Positions 7,994-16,672 are shown, counted from the stretch's first letter. The stretch: 64,000 bases of DNA from Nitrospirillum sp034653355 (GCF_034653355.1 NZ_JAYEER010000003.1:806001-870000); one strand, 5' to 3'. Notes: generated from the letters alone by a model not told the origin. Translations and numbers: made by a program.

Positions 7994-8388
7994 CACACCC
8001 CTCCCGTGAAGGTCGCGGCGGCGTCCACGTTCACCCACACCTGGCCCCCCGCCACGGCCAGGCCCACCGGCGTCAGGGCCAGGCGGCGGCGGGCCTCCGC
8101 GTCCAGGTGGAAGTCGCTGTCGTCGAAGGGGATGCCGATGGGCACGCCGTCGGCATCATAGACCCAGCCGTGATAGGGGCAGCGCAGCAGGCCGCGCCCG
8201 CAGGGCTGGTCGTGGATCAGGGCGAAGCGGTGGGAACAGACGTTGCGGAAGGCCTTCAGCGCGCCCTGGAAGTTCTGCACCACCACGGGAATGGCGGCCC
8301 CGGCGGCGTCCGGCACCCGGCCGGTCAGGTAGTCGCCGTGGGCGGCCACGCCGGCGGCGTCGCCCAGCTTGACCCAGGGGGCCGTCAC
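7993..8388 (-). CDS. Stand-alone Rieske [2Fe-2S] protein
   Basis: A 131-residue Rieske domain with the classic cluster ligands: C51-S-H53 and C70-P-Y-H73-G-W. It has no signal peptide or membrane segment, so it is cytoplasmic. Its ATG overlaps the SDR stop (ATGA) and its stop overlaps the next gene's start (TGATG). It resembles the Rieske domain of a ring-hydroxylating oxygenase alpha subunit more than a NirD- or Bph-type ferredoxin because of the VCSHR and CPYHGWVYDADG segments. It probably passes electrons to the iron protein encoded next (7037-7993). A reductase is not in view. Confidence 0.85.
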   Translation of the reverse strand: MTAPWVKLGDAAGVAAHGDYLTGRVPDAAGAAIPVVVQNFQGALKAFRNVCSHRFALIHDQPCGRGLLRCPYHGWVYDADGVPIGIPFDDSDFHLDAEARRRLALTPVGLAVAGGQVWVNVDAAATFTGGV

Positions 8389-9161
8389 GCCGTGCGCCCC
8401 CCGTCGACGGTCAGGGCTGTGCCGGTGATCCAGCGGCCGGTGTCGGCCAGCAGATAGGCGATGGCATGGGCCACGTCGTCAACATGGCCAAAGCCCAGGG
8501 GCTGCAGCCGCTGCAGGTGGTCGATCTGCTCCTGGCTCAGTTTCTCGAACCCGCGTTCTATCAGGTCGGTCATGACGATGCTGGGCACCACGCAGTTGAC
8601 GCGGATGCCGTCGGGCAGCAGCTCCGCCGACAGGCCCTTGGTGGCGGCGATGATGCCGCCCTTGGCCGCGGCGTAGACGATGTTGGCGGGCGAGGCGGCG
8701 GTGGCGGCGGTGGAGGAGATGAAGACCATGGCCGAGCGTTCGGCCCGCACGCCCTTCTGCCGCAGGCCCTTGGCCAGGGCCAGGCAGGACCCCAGGTTGA
8801 CCCGCATCACCTGGTCGAAGAAATCCTGGGAGAAGATGCGGATGGGGCGCAGCGTCTGAATGCCGGCGCAATGCGCCACGCCGTCGAAGGGCCCGGACAG
8901 GGCCGCCTGCTCCTTCATCCAGGCCGGGATGGCGTCCAGGTCGCCCATGTCGAAGGGCGCCACGCGATGTCCCTCGCCCGTGAGGCGCGACAGCGTGTCG
9001 GCCAGCCGCCCCTCGTCCCGGCCGTTCAGGGTGACACGGGCGCCCAGGCGCGACAGCAGCACGGCGGTGGCCTGGCCGATGCCGGCCGAGGCGCCGGTGA
9101 CCAGCAGGGACCGGCCGACCAGGCTCATGGGGTTGTGCGGGGTGTCGGGGGGCGGGGACAT
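8385..9161 (-). CDS. Short-chain dehydrogenase/reductase
   Basis: A 258-residue classical SDR: TGASAGIG cofactor loop near the N terminus, NGRDEGRL after the second strand, HCAGI in place of NAG, catalytic Ser in FISSTAA and Y-A-A-A-K in the active site, and a C-terminal TGTALTVDGG. It is the first gene of an overlapping operon with the Rieske protein, the Rieske-less oxygenase and the PseH-like acetyltransferase. A GAGGAAA ribosome site precedes the ATG. It probably oxidises or reduces an alcohol/ketone on the same substrate as the oxygenase. The substrate cannot be read from sequence. Confidence 0.85.
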   Translation of the reverse strand: MSPPPDTPHNPMSLVGRSLLVTGASAGIGQATAVLLSRLGARVTLNGRDEGRLADTLSRLTGEGHRVAPFDMGDLDAIPAWMKEQAALSGPFDGVAHCAGIQTLRPIRIFSQDFFDQVMRVNLGSCLALAKGLRQKGVRAERSAMVFISSTAATAASPANIVYAAAKGGIIAATKGLSAELLPDGIRVNCVVPSIVMTDLIERGFEKLSQEQIDHLQRLQPLGFGHVDDVAHAIAYLLADTGRWITGTALTVDGGRTA

Positions 9162-9247
9162 GGCGCGTTTCCTCTATCTCATTGCCGACTATCCGGGGCG
9201 CGGCCCTGGCCCGTCAATGACCTGCGATAAAATCCGCGGTGGGCCTC

Positions 9248-9294
9248 TTGACTCAAGAAAGGGTCGAGATATATCTTGAATTACGATATATCGA
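9248..9294 (+). promoter_or_regulatory. Promoter and double palindromic operator of the PadR gene
   Basis: TTGACT (9248-9253) followed by TATCTT (9272-9277, spacing 18) is a plausible promoter. Two perfect palindromes overlap and follow the -10 box: AGATATATCT (9267-9276) and CGATATATCG (9284-9293), with centres 17 bases apart. The arrangement fits autorepression by the PadR regulator encoded at 9325. Confidence 0.65.
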
Positions 9295-9324
9295 ATAACA
9301 GACGAGATAGGATCGAGAGACATC

Positions 9325-9960
9325 ATGCATTTCTTCAGACATCACGGCGGCAAGCACCCTGGGGGTGAACGCCGCCATGCCCGGGGCCGCGATGGCGAGG
9401 GCTTCTGGGGCGCCTGGGGCGCCTGGGGCGGCCAAGGCGACCGCTGGGGCCGGGGCGACCGCGGCGACGGTTTCGGCGGCCGGGGTGGCCGCGGCGGTGC
9501 CGCGCGCGTCTTCGAGAATGGCGACCTGCGCTTCCTGTTCCTGGATCTGATCCAGGAAAAGCCCCGCTACGGCTATGAGATCATCAAGGCCATCGAGGAG
9601 AAGGTCGGCGGTGGCTACAGCCCCAGCCCCGGCGTCGTCTACCCGACGCTGACCCTGCTGGAGGAGATGGGCCATACCGAGGTGTCGGTGGGCGAGGGCG
9701 GCAAGAAGCTCTACACCCTGACCGAAAGCGGTGCGGCCTTCCTGAACGAGAACCGCCTGGTTCTGGCCGCCATCAAGGAACGGCTGGACAAGATCAGCGC
9801 GGTGCGCGGCTGGATGCCCCCCGCCTCCGTCGTTCGTGCCATGGAAAACCTGAAAATGGCCTTGCGCCTGCGCCTGCGGGGCGGGACCCTGACGGAAGAG
9901 CAGGCGCGTGCCATCGCCCAGGCCCTGGACCAGGCCGCGCAGGCGATCGAGCAGGCCTGA
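9325..9960 (+). CDS. PadR-family regulator, YqjI-like with metal-binding-type N-terminal extension
   Basis: A 211-residue PadR regulator. The winged helix (roughly residues 62-135) carries LRFLFLDLIQEKPRYGYEII, SPSPGVVYPTLTLLEEMG and GGKKLYTLTESG, followed by a helical dimerisation tail. The first 60 residues form an extension rich in His, Gly, Trp and Arg (HFFRHHGGKH at the start). The layout matches E. coli YqjI, a nickel-responsive PadR repressor with a His-rich extension that controls the ferric reductase gene yqjH. Here the extension has few His and many Gly/Trp residues, so metal sensing is an inference. Palindromic operators lie just upstream. No intact yqjH-like partner is in view. 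Confidence 0.82.
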   Translation: MHFFRHHGGKHPGGERRHARGRDGEGFWGAWGAWGGQGDRWGRGDRGDGFGGRGGRGGAARVFENGDLRFLFLDLIQEKPRYGYEIIKAIEEKVGGGYSPSPGVVYPTLTLLEEMGHTEVSVGEGGKKLYTLTESGAAFLNENRLVLAAIKERLDKISAVRGWMPPASVVRAMENLKMALRLRLRGGTLTEEQARAIAQALDQAAQAIEQA

Positions 9961-10008
9961 CGGTGGTCCCCAAGTGAATTGCGAGGAACGTGAACGGAGA
10001 GGACGCCC

Positions 10009-10206
10009 ATGCCCACCCGTACCCCTGAGTTGCCCCGCACCCGTGATGTGAACGGCGCCGACATCCGGGGCCGCCTGTTGGCCCTGTCCCGCTCGCGCGC
10101 GCTCGGCCGGCGGGTCGTACACCTGGGCGAGGATCGCGACGCGGTTCCCGCCGGGGAAGACGCTGGACAAGAGAAGGATGTCTCCGGGTTCGGGGACCGG
10201 CACTAG
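10009..10206 (+). CDS. Small ORF downstream of PadR gene; possibly a remnant of a siderophore-reductase gene
   Basis: A 65-codon frame with a good ribosome site (GGAGAGGA, about 5 bases before the ATG), 48 bases after the PadR stop. Part of it (GRRVVHLGEDRDAVPAGEDA) loosely resembles the N-terminal strand of siderophore-interacting FAD reductases, the usual partners of YqjI-type regulators. The frame then stops early. It may be the decayed start of such a gene or an unrelated small protein. The resemblance is weak. Confidence 0.35.
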   Translation: MPTRTPELPRTRDVNGADIRGRLLALSRSRALGRRVVHLGEDRDAVPAGEDAGQEKDVSGFGDRH

Positions 10207-10232
10207 CCCTCAGGTCAGGGCGCCGGCACTTG

Positions 10233-10276
10233 TCATGCGAAACGGCCCGGTTGATGATCAGGCCCGTTTCACATGA
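10233..10276. repeat. Inverted repeat between the small ORF and the diguanylate cyclase gene
   Basis: TCATGCGAAACGG (10233-10245) pairs with CCGTTTCACATGA (near 10264-10276), 12 of 13 positions, around an 18-base centre. No T-run follows, so it is not a classic terminator. It lies 26 bases before the ATG at 10302 and could be an operator or a Rho-dependent stop signal. Confidence 0.5.
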
Positions 10277-10301
10277 CGACTGCGGCGGGATTCCCGGTGA
10301 C

Positions 10302-11504
10302 ATGACGCGTGCCGACGACCGCCTTCCGACGCGCCGCCTGACGGTGGCCTATGTCGCGGCCTTGTCCCTGATCGCCCTGCTGTCGGGGGCGGTGCACCTG
10401 CTGCTGGATCACGTCATTTCCCAGCAACGCGACAGCGGCACCATCATCAATGTCGCCGGCCGCCAGCGCATGCTGTCGCAACGCATCGGACTGCTGGCCC
10501 GCGACTTCCACGAGGGCCATGACGACGCGGCGCGCCTTCCCCTGCTGCAGGCGGCCGCGGCCATGGAACGGGCGCATCGCGCCCTGCTGGGCGGCACCGG
10601 CGACATGGGCATCACCCATGGCCTGTCGGACGCCGCCCGCGCCCTTTATTTCTCCCCGCCCACGGACCTGGACCGCCGCACCCGCGACCTGATCCTGGCC
10701 GCCCGCGTCCTGGCGGGGTCGGAAGGGCCGCAGCCGCTGGACGCGGGCGCGGCCGACGTGCGCGCCCGCGCCTTCGCCGACATCCGCACCCAGACGCGCG
10801 ACATCATCATGCCGCTGCTGGACCAGGCGGTCCGCCAGTTCGAAGCCGAGGCGACGGAGCGGATCGAGGGGCTGCGGCGGGCGCAACAAGGCGTGCTGGC
10901 CATCCTGCTGACCACCCTGCTGGCCGAGGCCATGTTCATCTTCCGCCCCCTGGTCGGCCGGGTGAAGGCCTATGCCGGGCGGCTTTACGACATGGCCACG
11001 CGCGACGTCCTGACCGGCCTGCCCAACCGGCGCCATTTCCTGGAGGTGGGGGAGCGCGAGGTGAGGCGGCGGGGCGAGGCGGGCCAGCCCCTGGCCCTGC
11101 TGATGATCGACGTCGACCATTTCAAGGCCATCAACGACACCTTCGGCCACGCGGCGGGCGACCGCGTGCTGTCCCAGTTCGGCCGCCTGCTGCAGGGCTG
11201 GCTGCGGGAGGGCGAGGTCGCCGGCCGCATCGGGGGCGAGGAATTCGCCGTGCTGCTGCCCGACGCCGATGCCATGGACGCCGTCGCCCGGGCCGAAACC
11301 CTGCGCCGCGCGGTGGAGGCGGCGCCCCTCAACGGCCAGGCCACCCTGGCCTGGACGGTCAGCATCGGCGTCGCCCAGGTTCGGGGGGTGGAGGACGCGC
11401 ATATGGGCGAGGCGCTGGCCGATGCCATGCGCCGCGCCGACCTCGCCCTCTACGCCGCCAAAGACGCCGGCCGCAACCGCGTGCAGCTCAGCGCGGACCG
11501 GTGA
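10302..11504 (+). CDS. Diguanylate cyclase with PilJ/NarX-type N-terminal sensor domain
   Basis: A 400-residue membrane protein. An N-terminal membrane segment (about 14-36) is followed by a periplasmic helical domain with the RQRMLSQRI signature of type IV pili/nitrate-sensor N domains. A second membrane segment lies near 200-220 and a C-terminal GGDEF domain follows. The GGDEF domain has LTGLPNRR, DVDHFKAINDTFGHAAGD and GGEEF at 311-315, so it should make c-di-GMP. The usual inhibitory site R-x-x-D reads R-E-G-E here, so product inhibition may be weakened. The ATG at 10302 is chosen because the membrane segment follows directly. It converges with the histidine kinase gene, overlapping it by 17 bases. 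Confidence 0.87.
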   Translation: MTRADDRLPTRRLTVAYVAALSLIALLSGAVHLLLDHVISQQRDSGTIINVAGRQRMLSQRIGLLARDFHEGHDDAARLPLLQAAAAMERAHRALLGGTGDMGITHGLSDAARALYFSPPTDLDRRTRDLILAARVLAGSEGPQPLDAGAADVRARAFADIRTQTRDIIMPLLDQAVRQFEAEATERIEGLRRAQQGVLAILLTTLLAEAMFIFRPLVGRVKAYAGRLYDMATRDVLTGLPNRRHFLEVGEREVRRRGEAGQPLALLMIDVDHFKAINDTFGHAAGDRVLSQFGRLLQGWLREGEVAGRIGGEEFAVLLPDADAMDAVARAETLRRAVEAAPLNGQATLAWTVSIGVAQVRGVEDAHMGEALADAMRRADLALYAAKDAGRNRVQLSADR

Positions 11505-13317
11505 TCGCCTCTTCGTGCGTCGCCGGCATCACCCGGCCGCCGGGCAGGCGGATTTCCACCACCGTGCCCACGCCCGGCGCGCTGAACAGGCGCAGCGTGC
11601 CGCCGTGCAGCTCCACCAGCCGTTTGGTCAAGGGCAGGCCCAGGCCGGTCCCCTGCGCCGCGTTCTGGCCCGCCACCTGCTGGAATGGCTCCAGCACGCG
11701 CGCCTGGTCCTCCGGCGCGATGCCGATGCCGGTGTCCTCGACGCGCAGCACCACGTCCCCGCCGCCGCCCAGGCTGGCGCGGACAGCCACGCTGCCGCCG
11801 GCCGGCGTGAACTTCACGGCGTTGGTCAGGACGTTGATCAGGATCTGTTTCAGCCGCGTCTCATCCGCCGTCAGCCACCGCGCCGGCGCGTCGATGTCGG
11901 CTGAAAGCAGCACGCCACCCTCCCGCGCCTTGGGCGCCAGCACCTCCAGCGCGAAGCGGGCGGTGGCGGCCAGGTCCACCGGCGCCTCCTTCAGCGCGAC
12001 CTGCCCAGCCTCGGCCTTGGCGTGGTCCAGGATGTCGTTGATCAGGGTCAGCAGGTGGCGCCCACTGTCGCGGATGGCCGTCGCATGGTCGCGGTACTGG
12101 CCCGACCCCAAGGGGCCCAGCGTCTCCGCCGCCATCAGGCTGGAATAGCCGATGACGGCGGTCAGCGGCGTGCGCAACTCGTGGCTCAGGTTCGCCAGGA
12201 AGGCGGCGCGGTCGTTGGCGGCGGCCTCCGCCGCGCGGCGCTGCGCTTCCTCCCGCGCCCGGTCGTTCAAGGCTTGCGCCAGCTGCCGCCGCTGGGCCTC
12301 GTGCCGGCCCAGCAGGGCCAAGGCACCCCAAGTCAGCACCAGGATGGCCAGGGCCGCGACGGCGGCGAAGCCGGCGGTGATCATCGACCGGTCGCGCCAG
12401 CCCTGCATCACCACCTGCCGGTCCACGCCGGCCAGGATGACCAGGCCGAAATCGGGCAGGGAGTCGTAGGCGGCGATGCGCACGCGCCTGTCCAGGGGCG
12501 ACATGGACTCGAACAGGCCGCTGGGCGCCTTGGACAGCTCGCGCTTGATGAGCGGGCCGTCGGCGATGGTCTGTCCCACGTGCTTGATCATGTCGGGCCG
12601 CCGACCCACCACCCGGCCATCGCTTTGGTAAATACCCAGCAGGGGATTGCGGTCGAAGGCGATCAACTCGGCGAAGTCCATCAGCTCCGACGTCGACAGA
12701 GAGGCCATCAGCACGCCGGCGAAGGCGCCGTCGGGTCGCTTCAGCGGTCGGCTGACGGTGAAGGCCACTTGCTGTGTGAGGCGGGTCAGGATGGCGGGGC
12801 CGACATAGACGCCGTCGCGTCCTGCCTTATGGACCCGGAAATAATCGCGATCGGTGACGTCGATGGCGGGGGCGGGAAAGGCGGTGGTGCTCAGCACGGG
12901 GTGGCCGGTCGCATCCACGATCCACAGCGATTGCGGCCCGTAGACGCCGCCCGGCAGACTGGCCGACAGCAGCTTCAGCCGTCGCCACGTCTCCTCCGTC
13001 CGCAACCCGTCCAGACCACCCAACTCGGTCACCAGGTTGGCCACCTGGGCCAGCACGGCGTCGGTGCCGGCGATGGTGGCGCGGGTGTGGCGCGTCATGG
13101 CCTGGGCCATTTCGCGGGCGAAGGCGCGCTGTTGCCGGTACTGCTGGTCGTGGTCCAGCCGGATGAACAGGGCCAGCCCGCCCCCCAGCAGCAGCAGGAC
13201 CGTCGCCACCAAGATCAACAGTACCTTGCGGGCCATGCGCCCCAACCCCCGGATGGCCGCCATCCCCACCGCCGGCGCCCGCTTGGAGGCGGGCCCGGGG
13301 ATGGGGTTCGTTGGCAC
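11488..13317 (-). CDS. Membrane sensor histidine kinase with dCache-type periplasmic domain
   Basis: A 609-residue kinase counted from a GTG at 13317; in-frame ATGs at 13263 and 13236 are alternatives. Membrane segments are at about 31-52 and 312-337, bracketing a periplasmic Cache-like domain (VTDRDYFRVH, GRDGVYVGP and FTVSRPLKR are typical). The kinase core has the HisKA box LANLSHELRTPL with H379, then N, G1 and G2 boxes (LTNAVKFTPAG, VEDTGIGI, QGTGLGLPLTKRLVE). No receiver is fused and no response regulator gene adjoins, so its partner is elsewhere. Cache domains usually sense small organic ligands; which one is unknown. Confidence 0.88.
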   Translation of the reverse strand: MPTNPIPGPASKRAPAVGMAAIRGLGRMARKVLLILVATVLLLLGGGLALFIRLDHDQQYRQQRAFAREMAQAMTRHTRATIAGTDAVLAQVANLVTELGGLDGLRTEETWRRLKLLSASLPGGVYGPQSLWIVDATGHPVLSTTAFPAPAIDVTDRDYFRVHKAGRDGVYVGPAILTRLTQQVAFTVSRPLKRPDGAFAGVLMASLSTSELMDFAELIAFDRNPLLGIYQSDGRVVGRRPDMIKHVGQTIADGPLIKRELSKAPSGLFESMSPLDRRVRIAAYDSLPDFGLVILAGVDRQVVMQGWRDRSMITAGFAAVAALAILVLTWGALALLGRHEAQRRQLAQALNDRAREEAQRRAAEAAANDRAAFLANLSHELRTPLTAVIGYSSLMAAETLGPLGSGQYRDHATAIRDSGRHLLTLINDILDHAKAEAGQVALKEAPVDLAATARFALEVLAPKAREGGVLLSADIDAPARWLTADETRLKQILINVLTNAVKFTPAGGSVAVRASLGGGGDVVLRVEDTGIGIAPEDQARVLEPFQQVAGQNAAQGTGLGLPLTKRLVELHGGTLRLFSAPGVGTVVEIRLPGGRVMPATHEEAITGPR

Positions 13318-13387
13318 AACGATACACCATCGGTCCCTTATTCCGATCCGGGGTAATTATCGCTGCGGGCATGCGGGGAATTTGGGC

Positions 13388-13915
13388 TCACGCGTCGTAG
13401 CGGCCGGGGGCGGGCATGCGCTCCAGCGCCAGGGGGCGCACCGGCAGGGACAGGCCGTGCGCGCCCAGGGCGCCCGCCATGGCGCGCGACGCCACCAGCA
13501 CGCCGTTGGTGGCGCCGGGCCGCATCAGGTGCTCCACCAGGGCATAGAGCCGGGCGGGGGCGGTGGGGTCGGCTGACGGCTGGGCCAGGGCCAGCAGGCG
13601 CAGCAGCTGGCGCTCATCCGGCGTCAAATCCTGGCAGCCGGGGCAGCCCACCAGCGGGCGCTGGCGGGCCGACCGGCCGTACAGCAGCAGGAAGGCGCGG
13701 AAGGTGGCCATCACCTCGTCCGCGTCCTCGCCACAGGCCTGCAGGAAGGCGTGGCGGATCAGGGGACAGCCGCGCCGGGCCGGGCCCTGGCCGGCATGGG
13801 GCTGGGCCATGTGGCGCAGGCTCCACACCAGCAACCTTTCCCCGGCGCTCAACCCCTCCAGCGGGGCGGGCTGGGGCAGGCTGTCGCGGTGGGTGATCAT
13901 CAGATCGTCGGGCAT
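13388..13915 (-). CDS. Hypothetical protein with CxxC motif
   Basis: A 175-residue protein counted from the ATG at 13915; a longer frame upstream (to 13984) looks non-coding. It is helical and rich in Ala, Leu and Arg, with SAGERLLVWSLRHMAQ in its first third, ACGEDADEVMATFRAFLLL in the middle and a C-P-G-C motif in RQRPLVGCPGCQDLTPDE. The Cys pair and separate Cys residues could bind a metal. It resembles conserved Azospirillum-type hypothetical proteins in style; I cannot name a family. It lies 70 bases upstream of the histidine kinase on the same strand, so co-transcription is possible. Confidence 0.6.
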   Translation of the reverse strand: MPDDLMITHRDSLPQPAPLEGLSAGERLLVWSLRHMAQPHAGQGPARRGCPLIRHAFLQACGEDADEVMATFRAFLLLYGRSARQRPLVGCPGCQDLTPDERQLLRLLALAQPSADPTAPARLYALVEHLMRPGATNGVLVASRAMAGALGAHGLSLPVRPLALERMPAPGRYDA

Positions 13916-14143
13916 CTCGGGCCTAGCAGCTGTCGTCTCCGGTCGCACGACGATAATGCGAGTCACTATCAATTTCAACGACAATGGAAATGACTTTTTG
14001 GAGTCACGATTTACTACTTATGGTCAGGCGGTTAAAGCTTTTACGCCGGGTTAACCTTTCCGGCGCAAGGCTGGACATCAGGCCAGGGCCCGCGTTGGGG
14101 GAGTGTCAGGAATGGCCTGGGACAGGTGCTGGGGAGGAACGCG

Positions 14144-16672
14144 ATGCGCGACACGGGGCCCGTGACCAACCGTGAGGTGGAGTTGCGCGAGGGTGAGCTG
14201 CTGGTCTCCCGCACCGATCCGTCGGGCCGCATCACCTACGCGAACCGCGCCTTCGTCCGCGTCAGCGGTTTCAGCCATGAGGAATTGATCGGCGCGCCCC
14301 ACAACCTGGTGCGTCATCCCGACATGCCCAAGGCCGCCTTCGCCGACCTGTGGGCCACCATCCGCGCCGGCCGTCCCTGGGACGGCCTGGTCAAGAACCG
14401 CACCAAGACGGGCGATCACTACTGGGTGCGCGCCAACGTCACGCCGGTGATGGAGGGCGGCACGGTTACCGGCTTCATCTCCATCCGCAGCAAGCCCGGC
14501 CGGGACGAGGTGCGCGCGGCCGAGGCGCTGTATGCCGAGCTTCGCGCCGGCCGGGGCGCCTTGAAGGACGGCGTGGCCGTGGCCAGCGGCCCGGGGCCCC
14601 GCCTGCGCCACTACGTGGGCAGCGTGCGCGGCCGCATGATCCTGACCATGGGCACCATGATCGCCTGCACCCTGGTGGCGGGCGGCCTGCGGTTCCTGGG
14701 ACCCCTTGGCGAAAAGATGGGGGACGCGGGGGCGGACAGCGCCCTGTGGCTGGGCGCCAACGCCGCCATCATCCTGGTGTCGCTGGCCGTGTCCGTGCTG
14801 GGCGGCAGCCTGATCCTGCGCACCCTGCGCCAAGCCCTGGGCCGGGTGGAAGGGCACTTCGCCGCCGTGGCGGCGGGGGAATTCGACCACGCCATGCCGG
14901 CCGACCCGGTGGCGGAATTCCAGGCCATGACCGTCACCTTGCGGGCGCTACGCGCGCGATTGGCCTTCAACACGGACGAGCGCGTGGAGCTGATGGAACG
15001 CACGCGCGAGGAGGCGCGCCTGGCGCTGCTGGAAACCTGCCGCGCCATCGAGGCCGACCTGACCGCCACCTGGATGGGGGTGGAGCGGGGCAGCCACCGC
15101 GCGGTGGACGGCGTGGCCCAGTTGAAGCAGGCCGTGACGGTGGTGCGCGAGAACACGGTCGCCGTGTCGGCCGCGGCGGAGCAGGCCAGCGGCAATGCCG
15201 GCAACGTCGCCGCCGCGACGGAGGAGCTGAGCGCCGCCGGGGATGAGATCGCCCGCCAGGCCGCGCGCTCCAGCGACGTGGCCCGCCGCGCCGTGGACAG
15301 CGCCCGGCTGGCCGCCAGCGCCATCGAACGGATGGAGGAGGCGACACGCCAGATCGGCACCGTCACCGGCCTGATCGCCGACATCGCCGGCCAGACCAAC
15401 CTGCTGGCCCTGAACGCCACCATCGAGGCGGCGCGCGCCGGCGACGCCGGCAAGGGCTTCGCCGTGGTGGCGCACGAGGTGAAGTCGCTGTCCGGCCAGA
15501 CGCAGAAGGCGACGGATGAGATCGGGTCACAGGTGGCGGGCCTGCGCGGCGCCGTGTCGGCCAGCGTGGATGCCATCCGCGCCGTCATCACCGTGATCAG
15601 CGAGATCAACGAGGCCTCGTCCGCGACGGCTGCCGCTGTGGAACAGCAATCCGCCGCCAACGCCGAGATCGGGCGCAGCGCATCGGAATCCGCCGGCGCG
15701 GCCCAGCAGGTGTCGCACAGCGTGGGCAGTATCCGCGGCCAGTCGGATGAAATCGCCACCATCGCCGCCGACTTGGATCTGCGGGTGGGGGAGACGCAGA
15801 CGGCCGTGGTGGATCTGAAGCGGCGCATGACCATCGCGTTGCGCCAGTCGCTGGCCGGCGACCGCCGCGCCGCCGACCGGGTGCCCTGCGACATGCCGGC
15901 GACGGTACAGGCGAACGGCCGACCTTACCCCGGCCGGCTGCAGGACCTGTCGACGCGCGGCGCCCTGGTGGTGGCGGACGGCTTGCCGGCGCTGGCCGAC
16001 CAGCAGGAGGTGGCGCTGGCCGTGGAGGGCGTGGGCACGGTGGCCGCCGTGGTGGCCGGCACCAGCGAGCTGGGCCTGCACCTGTGCTTCATCCATGTCG
16101 ACGCGGCGACGCGGGGCCGGCTGAAGGGCGTGCTGGACCGGACGCTGGAGCGGCATCGCGGCTTCATCGACCTGGCGCTGGGCGCCGCCGGCCGCATGGG
16201 CCAGGCCCTGGAGGGCGCCCTGCGGGCGGGCGAGATCACCGAGACGGCGCTGTTCTCGCATGACCTCGATCCCATCCCCGGCACCGATCCGCAACAATAT
16301 ATGGCGGCCTACACCCCCATCACCGACCGCCTGTTCCCCGACATCCAGGAACCGGTGGCGGCGGGCGATCCGCGCATCCAGTTCTGCGCCGCCGTGGTGC
16401 CATCAGGCTACTTGCCCACCCACATGAAGCGGGTGTCGCAGCCGCAGCGGCCGGGCGATTATACCTGGAACATGGCCCACAGCCGCAATCGCCGCCTGTT
16501 CAATGACCGCGCCGGCCTGGCCGCCGGCCGCAACACCGGCGATTTCCTGGTGCAGTCCTATTCGCGCGACATGGGCGGCGGCGTCATCGTCCGCCTGAAG
16601 GAGGTGGACGCCCCCATACAAGTGCGCGGCCGCGTCTGGGGGAACGTGCGCGTGGCGTTCAAGGACGAATAG
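14144..16672 (+). CDS. Aer-like chemoreceptor: PAS - membrane anchor - MCP - PilZ - C-terminal domain
   Basis: An 842-residue methyl-accepting chemotaxis protein. An N-terminal PAS domain (about 15-120; RTDPSGRITYANRAFVRVSG, HNLVRHPDMPKAAFADLW) is typical of Aer redox/energy sensors. Two membrane helices follow with almost no periplasmic loop (about 160-220), then HAMP. The signalling tip is complete (IADIAGQTNLLALNATIEAA, KGFAVVAHEVKSLS). A PilZ domain follows, with R-A-A-D-R and DLSTRG matching the c-di-GMP-binding pattern RxxxR...D-x-S-x-x-G. A roughly 190-residue C-terminal domain (DPIPGTDPQQYMAAYTPITD) is also seen in other alphaproteobacterial receptors. The ATG at 14144 is chosen because GGGGAGGA lies 5 bases before it. 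No CheB/CheR pentapeptide was recognised. Confidence 0.9.
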   Translation: MRDTGPVTNREVELREGELLVSRTDPSGRITYANRAFVRVSGFSHEELIGAPHNLVRHPDMPKAAFADLWATIRAGRPWDGLVKNRTKTGDHYWVRANVTPVMEGGTVTGFISIRSKPGRDEVRAAEALYAELRAGRGALKDGVAVASGPGPRLRHYVGSVRGRMILTMGTMIACTLVAGGLRFLGPLGEKMGDAGADSALWLGANAAIILVSLAVSVLGGSLILRTLRQALGRVEGHFAAVAAGEFDHAMPADPVAEFQAMTVTLRALRARLAFNTDERVELMERTREEARLALLETCRAIEADLTATWMGVERGSHRAVDGVAQLKQAVTVVRENTVAVSAAAEQASGNAGNVAAATEELSAAGDEIARQAARSSDVARRAVDSARLAASAIERMEEATRQIGTVTGLIADIAGQTNLLALNATIEAARAGDAGKGFAVVAHEVKSLSGQTQKATDEIGSQVAGLRGAVSASVDAIRAVITVISEINEASSATAAAVEQQSAANAEIGRSASESAGAAQQVSHSVGSIRGQSDEIATIAADLDLRVGETQTAVVDLKRRMTIALRQSLAGDRRAADRVPCDMPATVQANGRPYPGRLQDLSTRGALVVADGLPALADQQEVALAVEGVGTVAAVVAGTSELGLHLCFIHVDAATRGRLKGVLDRTLERHRGFIDLALGAAGRMGQALEGALRAGEITETALFSHDLDPIPGTDPQQYMAAYTPITDRLFPDIQEPVAAGDPRIQFCAAVVPSGYLPTHMKRVSQPQRPGDYTWNMAHSRNRRLFNDRAGLAAGRNTGDFLVQSYSRDMGGGVIVRLKEVDAPIQVRGRVWGNVRVAFKDE

